This document shows positions 17,225 through 24,312 of a stretch of DNA of 64,000 nucleotides, piece after piece; within the stretch, counting starts at the first letter, position 1; each line of letters begins with the position of its first letter. The notes beneath the pieces are model-generated. The model was not told the origin of the DNA. It searched no databases and was given only the letters and a program-made list of their open reading frames with translations. The translations under genes and the position numbers were made by a program. Location: assembly GCF_021513135.1 (NCBI RefSeq), contig NZ_CP090981.1:2108001-2172000 (forward strand), written 5' to 3'. Source of the DNA: Vibrio sp. SS-MA-C1-2 (lineage in GTDB: Bacteria; Pseudomonadota; Gammaproteobacteria; Enterobacterales; Vibrionaceae).

Positions 17225-18304
17225 TTAAAATACAAAATTAACCATCACAGTGTATAAATTTGCTCTTCCAGGGTATTTATAATTGGGATTGAAGGCCTTT
17301 AACTGCTCCCAAGATTCTGCAACAAATGGGCCTTGTGAATCACTATCTGTCATAAAGGTTTGCCATTCGACATTCAGTGAGGCGTTCGGTGCAAAATCAA
17401 GACGTAATCCCGTTGTCACACTTTGATAGGGGTTATATTCATAACTTTGACCATAAAGTAAATAGGGAGTGAGTTGATCCATATTATAACTAGAACCTAC
17501 ATACCAACTGCTTGATGTATCGTTGGTCTGCCCTTCTGCAATGAGTGTTAAATCATCTATATTATATTCACCACCAAGGGTGTAAAAATTGATACTTTGT
17601 AGATTTTTATTTTTTATTGATGAACCATTGAAATCAATGGTTGAATTAATATTTGACGTGCCATTTAAAAAGGTGAAATTAATTTTATAATTTTCACCAA
17701 TGACTTGAGAGTTAAGCCCAACGGTGTAATCAGAGTCGATCTTAAGTTGAATAGCATCAAGATCGACATTACTTATGTTTTGGAAACCATAAAAGGGGGA
17801 AACAGATAGAATAGTTGAATCATTTAATTCATGATTCCACTGCACCGTAAAACCATTATATGACGTAATTCCTAATGCACTATTATACACTTCTTGCGGA
17901 GGTCGAGACCAAGTATAAGCTTGACCAACATAATAGTACTCAGAAAGCAAAAATAGTGGCAGCCTTAATATCCCAGCTCTAAATTCAAATTCATCATAAC
18001 TGTATCCTACATATGCCCACTCTGGTTGTGGTGAGACGAAATCATCTTGAGGACGTTTAACCACCTGAGCTGACACTTTAAAATTATCGTAGTAATAATC
18101 TAGCTGCAATCCAAACGTTAAATCACAATCAAAACAGCCGGAATCATCAATTTGACGATTAATTAATAGGTCTTGAGACGTGTCAGAATCTGCCCATGAT
18201 GTTGAACCAAATCCACTTAATGTAAAATTTTCAGTAATGTCTATCACTGCAAACGAGGGTGATGAAAACAGTAGCGGTGATATAAAATAGAGTGCCTTCT
18301 TCAT
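17225..18304 (-). CDS. Porin-like outer-membrane protein
   Basis: 359 residues with a signal peptide (cleavage probably after FSSPSFA, residue 19). The mature part is beta-rich with alternating hydrophobic residues and ends in TVMVNFVF, the C-terminal Phe signal of outer-membrane barrels. FTLSGFGSTSWADSD at the start and YYDNFKVSAQVVKRPQDDF nearby fit porins of the DcaP/phosphate-porin-like type seen beside small binding proteins. The start codon overlaps the stop of the binding-protein gene (18304), so the two are translated together. Probable role: solute passage or ligand presentation for the adjacent sensor; substrate unknown. Confidence 0.78.
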   Translation of the reverse strand: MKKALYFISPLLFSSPSFAVIDITENFTLSGFGSTSWADSDTSQDLLINRQIDDSGCFDCDLTFGLQLDYYYDNFKVSAQVVKRPQDDFVSPQPEWAYVGYSYDEFEFRAGILRLPLFLLSEYYYVGQAYTWSRPPQEVYNSALGITSYNGFTVQWNHELNDSTILSVSPFYGFQNISNVDLDAIQLKIDSDYTVGLNSQVIGENYKINFTFLNGTSNINSTIDFNGSSIKNKNLQSINFYTLGGEYNIDDLTLIAEGQTNDTSSSWYVGSSYNMDQLTPYLLYGQSYEYNPYQSVTTGLRLDFAPNASLNVEWQTFMTDSDSQGPFVAESWEQLKAFNPNYKYPGRANLYTVMVNFVF

Positions 18305-18792
18305 TAATTAGCTCCTGCTTTTAAAACGTAAAGTATATTTACATCTGAAGGGACTAATGATTGTGGTGCATAACCGATTCGGTTGTTTTTCTCTTGCAGC
18401 CACTCAATCAATGTTCCAATATCCGAATGAGAAAGTTCTTTGGGCGGCCTGGCTTTTCCTGAGAAAGACATACTTGCCCAATATGAATTCATTTGTGCGG
18501 GTGTTTTTCCTAACAAGTTTTTATAAAATTCTTCTCGTTGCTCTGTATCACTAGGCCAATCACTAAGCTCGACTCTTTTCCCTGAAATAGATTTGGTTTT
18601 GCCACGATATAGCATCCTTACCCGACTTTTGGAAATATCTTTTAGATCATTATTCATCGTAAACACGACAAAATTTTCATCTTCATTTATTTCGTTTGCC
18701 AGAATCGGTTGAGAATAAAAAAGAATAAAAACTGACAGGAAAATAAAGTATATCTTAGATAGATCAGGCATTTCGTCAATCTGTCGTTCCAT
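18304..18792 (-). CDS. Small periplasmic PstS-like substrate-binding protein
   Basis: 162 residues, with an N-terminal hydrophobic signal ending near ILANE. The mature part (NNDLKDISKSRVRMLYRGKTKSISG ... QREEFYKNLLGKTPAQMNSYWASMSFSGK ... NRIGYAPQSLV) matches one lobe of PstS-like binding proteins; such short versions are often called phosphate ABC transporter substrate-binding-like. Full PstS is about twice as long and no ABC transporter genes are here, so it is more likely a ligand sensor for the upstream hybrid kinase than a transport component. The start is uncertain: ATG 18792 or the internal ATG seven codons later, which gives a more typical signal peptide. Confidence 0.75.
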   Translation of the reverse strand: MERQIDEMPDLSKIYFIFLSVFILFYSQPILANEINEDENFVVFTMNNDLKDISKSRVRMLYRGKTKSISGKRVELSDWPSDTEQREEFYKNLLGKTPAQMNSYWASMSFSGKARPPKELSHSDIGTLIEWLQEKNNRIGYAPQSLVPSDVNILYVLKAGAN

Positions 18793-18903
18793 AACCTTGA
18801 TGCCCTTTTAAAGTAATCTTTATATTAAACATAGTATTAAAATAGAATATTGCAAGTACATCACTGAACTAACAATATTCATTTTTAGTTTAAAAGCTGT
18901 GAT

Positions 18904-21594
18904 TTATACATTCCTCGCATTATTTATTTTATCGAGAAGAAGCCCACGATTAAATGGTTTGGATGCATAATCATCCATACCTGAATTAAAACACTCTGCG
19001 ATATCATCATCTAAAACACTGGCAGTTAGTGCAATAATTGGCGTTTTCTCTAAGTGATGCTCCGCTTCATATTTGCGGAATTCACGAGCAGAAGTAAATC
19101 CATCCATTACCGGCATCATGCAATCCATCAAAACGACATGATACTTATCTCTATTTTCAATCAGCATGTCTAAGCCTTGCTTCCCGTCTGCGGCAATATC
19201 ACATTCAAAACCCGCCTTTTTCAAAAATATGGAGGCCACTTTTTGGTTAACCAGATTATCTTCAACTAGCAAAATATTCTTTTTTATTACCGTATTTTCA
19301 TTAACAACTTGAGACGCCTCTCCATTTAACTTACGACGTTTCTCTTCTTGTTTATCATTAGCATCTTTTATACCCGAACTGATCGCATTAATTAGCCTAT
19401 TTCCAATGAGTGGATAGCTAACGATACCATTGATCATCGAATCATCTTTCAGCATCTCTTCATCATATTGCTGCAATAGAATGATCGGATTATCTGTAAT
19501 TTTAGCGCGAAGTTGATTGAGAGTTTCAACGGTCTCTTTATTCTCTGACGTACAAAAGATATAGCAACGCTTATCATTATTAGTAGCTGAAATTGTCGAT
19601 ATATCATCAATCACGGAATAATTATTCATTTCAAAAATGGTTAAATCATCGGTAATTGTTGAAATAAAATCTTGTTGATTGCCAATAATGACAACTTCAT
19701 AATCTAATACTTCAGGTTGAAGATGTTGTGGTTGAATTTTGTCTTCAACGTCAATGGTGAAATAAAATTGACTTCCTTTGCCCTTGGTTGAATCAATTTG
19801 AATTCGACTGTCCATTAATTTGACTAATTGGGAAGAAATAGCAAGCCCTAGTCCAGTTCCACCAAATTGGCGTGTAATTGAACCATCTTCTTGAGTAAAT
19901 GGATTAAAAATTGATTGCTGTTTCGCTTCGTCTATCCCAATCCCTGAATCTTCAACTCTAAATTCCAAAGAATATTTATTTTCACCAATATGGGTACTAA
20001 TTAAGCTTAATTTAACATGACCTTGTTCTGTAAATTTAACTGCATTTGACATCAAATTCATCAATATTTGACGTAGACGATGATCATCAAGTTTGACCGT
20101 CATTGGTGTATTGGGAGAGATATAAACCTGAATATCAATATTTTTTTCAACGGCTTTTGCTAACACAATGGCAATAGTGTCGTAAATAATTTCACGTACA
20201 TTGGTATTATGAATTGAAAGCAGCAAATTTCCCGATTCGATTTTTGATATATCCAAAATATCATTAATCAGGATTAGTAAGGTTTGCGATGACGTTTCAA
20301 TGGTACTCAAATAATCTTTTTGCACTGGTGATAACTTTGAATCAGCCAAGATCCCTGACATTCCAATAATACCATTCAAAGGTGTTCGTATCTCATGCGA
20401 CATATTGGCAAGGAACGTACTTTTTGCAACATTTGCCTTTTCAGCCTCTTCTTTTGCTGAAATCATATTGGATTCACTCACTTCCCTCTCAGAAATAAGC
20501 GAATTAACTTTAACCCCAAATTCGGTAAATTCATCGTGACCGGAGGTTTCAACTTTAATTGAGTAGTCATGCTTCTCTTCAATTAGTTTAAAAGTAGAAA
20601 GGATATCAGTTAAAAAAGTAATAATTCGATGAACAATATTAAAGCTTAATACCAACAATATAATAAAGATAGCGGCTATTATCGTAATAAAGAGGGTACG
20701 ATATTGGTGGGCAACGGATATCTCTTTTGACATCTCACTCTGTAATTGGAGATTAATTTTATCTGTCGCTGTTCGAATTAAATTTAAACGCTGATCCAAG
20801 GCAACAAGTCCATTATTAATGACATCTTCAGATAATACTTCTTCTGCAATAACCTGATCACGAAACACTAAACTGTTTATAAATGAGGGAGTATTAAAGG
20901 TTTGTAACAGTAAGTCGACCTGCATTGGATCTGCATTTAATGTTAAAAACTTTTCTATCAAGTATTGTTGACGTTGAAAAAGGATAAATAACTGCTGATT
21001 AATTTCATCTTCTTCCAGCGTTCCATTATTTTTCAACTGATAATGAATTAACCAATTTTCTTCCCGTGCCCACGACGTTATCCAGTGTAGTTGAGATAAT
21101 GCTAAATAGTGTCCTTCAAGAGTAATAACACCTGTTGCTGTCTGTTTTTTATCTACCGCGGTATATAGTTGTGAAATAAGTTCAGAGTGCCAACCAACCC
21201 ACTCTTTTAACTCATCTAAACTTTCTAATAATGAAACTTCATCTAATGCACTCTCCATCTCATCAATGGCTGAGATCGAGGATTGATCCGCCGCTAAACG
21301 CACTAACTGTTGGTTTAACTCAATAAAAGATTGTTGGAAAGGTTCAATATCTATCTCTAATACTTGTTTATTAGATAACTGATCCAACGCCCTCGTTTCA
21401 ATGGTATGAATAGAGGAACCATAATTTGAAGTGATATTTAGAGTATCAACCTTGTCAGATAATATCCCCATTTGTGATAACTTTTGATTCAACTTATTTA
21501 TTTCATAAGCTGAAAAGCCTGCAATTATCAGTAATGGAATAAATGCCAATAAAATGACACGAGATTTAATAGAGAGTCGGTTTAAAAAAGTCAT
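18904..21594 (-). CDS. BarA-like hybrid sensor histidine kinase, no Hpt domain
   Basis: 896 residues, inner membrane. TM1 about 12-30, periplasmic helical sensor 31-299, TM2 about 300-322, HAMP-like linker, HisKA with phosphoacceptor His400 (NMSHEIRTPLNG), HATPase with N-box around Asn517, DSGIGID and FGGTGLGLAI. Residues about 630-745 form a receiver-like fold without the acidic pair or phosphoacceptor Asp, so it is probably a pseudo-receiver. The final receiver (774-890) is complete: VEDN, Asp824 in VVLMDCMMPVMDG, Lys in SKPF. BarA-type kinases would then have an Hpt; here the protein stops and a separate Hpt is encoded at 16850-17179. First gene of its minus-strand set; ligand unknown. Confidence 0.9.
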   Translation of the reverse strand: MTFLNRLSIKSRVILLAFIPLLIIAGFSAYEINKLNQKLSQMGILSDKVDTLNITSNYGSSIHTIETRALDQLSNKQVLEIDIEPFQQSFIELNQQLVRLAADQSSISAIDEMESALDEVSLLESLDELKEWVGWHSELISQLYTAVDKKQTATGVITLEGHYLALSQLHWITSWAREENWLIHYQLKNNGTLEEDEINQQLFILFQRQQYLIEKFLTLNADPMQVDLLLQTFNTPSFINSLVFRDQVIAEEVLSEDVINNGLVALDQRLNLIRTATDKINLQLQSEMSKEISVAHQYRTLFITIIAAIFIILLVLSFNIVHRIITFLTDILSTFKLIEEKHDYSIKVETSGHDEFTEFGVKVNSLISEREVSESNMISAKEEAEKANVAKSTFLANMSHEIRTPLNGIIGMSGILADSKLSPVQKDYLSTIETSSQTLLILINDILDISKIESGNLLLSIHNTNVREIIYDTIAIVLAKAVEKNIDIQVYISPNTPMTVKLDDHRLRQILMNLMSNAVKFTEQGHVKLSLISTHIGENKYSLEFRVEDSGIGIDEAKQQSIFNPFTQEDGSITRQFGGTGLGLAISSQLVKLMDSRIQIDSTKGKGSQFYFTIDVEDKIQPQHLQPEVLDYEVVIIGNQQDFISTITDDLTIFEMNNYSVIDDISTISATNNDKRCYIFCTSENKETVETLNQLRAKITDNPIILLQQYDEEMLKDDSMINGIVSYPLIGNRLINAISSGIKDANDKQEEKRRKLNGEASQVVNENTVIKKNILLVEDNLVNQKVASIFLKKAGFECDIAADGKQGLDMLIENRDKYHVVLMDCMMPVMDGFTSAREFRKYEAEHHLEKTPIIALTASVLDDDIAECFNSGMDDYASKPFNRGLLLDKINNARNV

Positions 21595-21695
21595 TACTCA
21601 TCCTTGGGACTATACGATAGTTAAGAGTAGTTCGAAATTTTATAAACTGACAACCTTCATCAATAATAATCTGTTTTTAAATACATTTGATTCAC

Positions 21696-21744
21696 AATAT
21701 AAAAAAGCGAAACAGTAAGAGACTGCTTCGCTTTTTTATATTGG
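21696..21744. terminator. Bidirectional-looking terminator hairpin
   Basis: Arms 21696-21716 and 21722-21742 (AAAAAAGCGAA...TTCGCTTTTTT) with a 5-nt loop and one mismatched position. It lies about 20 nt past the stop of the minus-strand MORN-repeat gene and about 100 nt upstream of the kinase gene. Confidence 0.85.
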
Positions 21745-21762
21745 AGTTATGTTTTTAAATGA

Positions 21763-22458
21763 TTAACTTTTTGTGGTCTCTTCAAAAGCCCATACTGTGC
21801 GAGAGACTTTTTTTCCATCTTTAATGGTGACTTTAGCGGCTTTAGTGCCATTTTCATACCACTTCATCACTTCACCATTTTTATGGTCTAACTCGTTAAA
21901 CTTAACTTCTGTACGCTTGTTACCATTGGCATACCAGTTAGTATTGGTTTTGTACTGCCCTTTTTGATATACAGTCTCGACCGCTTTTTGTCCATTTTCG
22001 AACCAGATATTGGCTACGCCGTCTTTTTTACCATCAATAAAGGTCGCAACGTGCTCTTTCTGGCCATTTTCGAACCACTTGGTTGCTGTACCATCTAATA
22101 CACCATTGTTATAAGTCAATTGTTCTGCTTTTTGACCATTGTAATACCACTGAGTTGCGGTGCCATCTAACACCCCATTTTTATAGGTTGCTTCAGATGA
22201 CTTTTGCCCATTTTGATACCAAGATGTTGATAAACCATTCTCATGACCTGCACTAAATTGAGTCTTAACGGCAGGTTGTCCATTATCATACTTTTGTGCA
22301 TAGGTGCCGGTAAATGGTGTCTCGGTATTAACTTGATAAGCAACGTTATTACGAGACTGAAGATAATCGACTGTATTTGAAGTTGGAGTCGCGGCAAAAG
22401 TGGCACCTGATAGAGAAAAAAGTAGAGCAGCAGCTGCGATTGGAAGTGTTTTTTTCAT
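21763..22458 (-). CDS. Periplasmic MORN-variant (YwqK-like) repeat protein
   Basis: Exported repeat protein. Start at 22458 (MKKTLPIAAAALLFSLSGATFA, a clear signal peptide, with AGG upstream); the longer reading from 22521 adds a second hydrophobic segment and is unlikely. The mature part contains about six or seven tandem repeats of 22-24 residues with the pattern W(Y/F)xNGQK...(Y/F)xxGxxDGxAxxW, the MORN_2/YwqK antitoxin-like type. Such repeats are beta-hairpin stacks thought to bind proteins or membranes; no enzymatic role is expected. No toxin gene is adjacent, so toxin-antitoxin function is not supported. Monocistronic, with terminators on both sides. Confidence 0.82.
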   Translation of the reverse strand: MKKTLPIAAAALLFSLSGATFAATPTSNTVDYLQSRNNVAYQVNTETPFTGTYAQKYDNGQPAVKTQFSAGHENGLSTSWYQNGQKSSEATYKNGVLDGTATQWYYNGQKAEQLTYNNGVLDGTATKWFENGQKEHVATFIDGKKDGVANIWFENGQKAVETVYQKGQYKTNTNWYANGNKRTEVKFNELDHKNGEVMKWYENGTKAAKVTIKDGKKVSRTVWAFEETTKS

Positions 22459-22561
22459 TTCAATACCTATGATAATTAACTTGAGTATAGGTATGACCGC
22501 CGCATAAACATAAAAGTTCATATTAAATTAAAAAATTATTATAAATGAAGATTAAGTCGAT

Positions 22562-22598
22562 AAAAAACGCCACTCAACATATTTAATGAAGAGTGGCG
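22562..22598 (-). terminator. Rho-independent terminator of the fdh operon
   Basis: Perfect arms CGCCACTC (22568-22575) and GAGTGGCG (22591-22598), 15-nt loop, followed on the minus strand by TTTTTT. It lies about 60 nt after the end of the formate dehydrogenase gamma-subunit gene. Confidence 0.85.
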
Positions 22599-22659
22599 TG
22601 CTAGCTTTTCTTTAAAGATTATTTAAAAGAGAGAGAAAAACACAATCAATTCATCGTGA

Positions 22660-23680
22660 TTAACTCTTTTTGCTCTCTTTAGGCTGATTCTCTGGTAAGT
22701 CTTTAACTTCTTCATACCAAAGGTCATGGTGCTCTTTCGCCCATGTTTCATCAACTTCACCAGTTATCATGCCATCAATACCTGCTTCCATACCAAATAA
22801 ACCGATATAGATATGGAAGATGAAACCTGACATAAGAATCAAGGCTGAAATCATATGTAATAAGTTAGAAATCTCCATGGTCTTTCTTATTTGACCAAAA
22901 TTAGGGAAATCTAAAACCAAACCACTGACTGCGGCACAAGCTCCAAACCAGATTAACAACCAGAAGATTGCTTTCTCACCACCATTAGAGAAACCTGCTG
23001 ATGGATGAGTCCCTTTATGTTTTCCGACCATACCACCGAGTTTCAAGAACCACTGGATATCAACTTTATTCACAATCGATTTACTGTACCATTTAATTAA
23101 TACAATGATTAATAAGATACCAAATAGAGGACCTACGTAGTTATGGTACATTTTCATACCATAAATTAATGAACCCCAAATATCAGTTGAAACAACATGT
23201 TGTATCGTAAACTTACCATAGGTTACACCTAATCCCGTAAAGGCTAACGATAAAAAGGTAAATGCCATTAACCAATGTAGTAATCGATCAGTAAAAGACC
23301 ATCGTTGAATTTTTTCGTCCCGTTTTTGGCTTACTTAACTTAAGTGGGCCAAGAACAAAGTAGGCGAAAGAGACAACAATTAAACAACCAATTAAAACTG
23401 CCGCACCAACGGGCATGATCCAACCTTCTTTAAGGTGGAACCATATCTCATTGGGAGGACTGATTAGTTCACCATGCTCAGGGAAAGATGACGTTGTTGT
23501 ACCAATCACCCCTCCTCGAACATCACGCCAATAATCAGCACCGGCAAGTTGAGTCATTTCTACTTTAGCCGTGTTATTTGCTCCTTTCTCTTCTGCCATC
23601 GTAGCAGAAGAGAAAAGGGAGGTAATAGATAACAGCAGCAAAAGCATAAAAGCAAAAATCGAATCTTTTGTTTTATGCAT
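22660..23680 (-). pseudogene. Formate dehydrogenase gamma subunit (cytochrome b556), single-base frameshift
   Basis: Inner-membrane di-heme cytochrome b that takes electrons from the FeS subunit to quinone. The N-terminal frame (from 23680) has a signal peptide and the extension typical of these subunits (AGADYWRDVRGGV ... PPNEIWFHLKEGWIMPVGAAVLIG), then PLKLSKPKTGRK and an early stop. The second frame (to 22660) starts mid-helix and contains the remaining transmembrane segments (MAFTFLSLAFTGLG, ILLIIVLIKW, AIFWLLIWFGACAAVSGLVL, LLHMISALILMSGFIFHIYIG). The break is a run of six T on the plus strand (23310-23315); with five the join reads GRKIQRWSFTDRLLHWLMAF, exactly the expected family sequence. 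The restored protein is about 340 residues. Last gene of the fdh operon. Sequence error or recent slip is likely. Confidence 0.88.
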
Positions 23681-23694
23681 AACTTCTATTCCTA

Positions 23695-24303
23695 TTATCC
23701 TTGCGTTGCGTCATAGGCGATATCGGCACCGTCAGACCAACCAGCACCTTTAGCACCGCGTTCAACAATACGCTTACGGAAAATGTCTGAAACAACACCT
23801 GCATCGCCAGCTAATAGTGCTTTGGTTGAACATAACTCAGCACACATTGGTAGTTTACCTTCCGCTAGGCGGTTAGCACCGTACTTCTTACGCTCTTCCT
23901 CAGAACCAGGTTCAACATTTGGACCACCTGCACAGAAAGTACATTTATCCATCTTACCACGCTCAGCAAAAGCACCCTGTTGAGGGAACTGAGGCGCACC
24001 AAACGGACAAGCAAACAGACAGTAACCACACCCGATACATAGGTCTTTATCGTGATGGATAATACCTTCATCAGTTTCTACAAAACAGTCTGCCGGACAT
24101 ACCGCCATACAAGGTGCATCAGAACAGTGCATACAGGCCACTGAAATTGACGTTTCACCCTTTTCACCATCGTTTAAAGTTACAACACGACGACGTTGAA
24201 TGCCCCACTCTAACGCATCATCATTTTCATTTTTACAGGCCGTAACACAGCCATTACACTCGATACAACGTTTTGTATCACACATAAATTTCATTCTAGC
24301 CAT
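23695..24303 (-). CDS. Formate dehydrogenase iron-sulfur (beta) subunit
   Basis: 202-residue ferredoxin-like electron-transfer subunit with four Cys clusters for 4Fe-4S centres: CDTKRCIECNGCVTAC, CMHCSDAPCMAVCP, CIGCGYCLFACP, and a later C..C...C set including CTFCAGG and CAELC. It carries electrons from the catalytic subunit to the membrane cytochrome. It lacks the C-terminal membrane helix of E. coli FdnH/FdoH (about 290 residues), as usual for the shorter Fdh beta subunits of Shewanella and Vibrionaceae. Nine nucleotides after fdhA and 14 before the gamma-subunit gene. No own Tat signal, so it would be exported with the catalytic subunit. Confidence 0.93.
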   Translation of the reverse strand: MARMKFMCDTKRCIECNGCVTACKNENDDALEWGIQRRRVVTLNDGEKGETSISVACMHCSDAPCMAVCPADCFVETDEGIIHHDKDLCIGCGYCLFACPFGAPQFPQQGAFAERGKMDKCTFCAGGPNVEPGSEEERKKYGANRLAEGKLPMCAELCSTKALLAGDAGVVSDIFRKRIVERGAKGAGWSDGADIAYDATQG

Positions 24304-24312
24304 GATAACTCC

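Noticed and set aside
18304-21594. Kinase and binding protein as TorS/TorT for TMAO sensing
   Set aside because: The binding protein is half the size of TorT and PstS-like, the kinase lacks its own Hpt, no TorR gene is adjacent and the locus is about 30 kb from torECAD.
21763-22458. MORN-variant protein as the antitoxin of a toxin-antitoxin pair
   Set aside because: It is exported and has no toxin neighbour; the antitoxin label of some databases for such repeats is not supported here.
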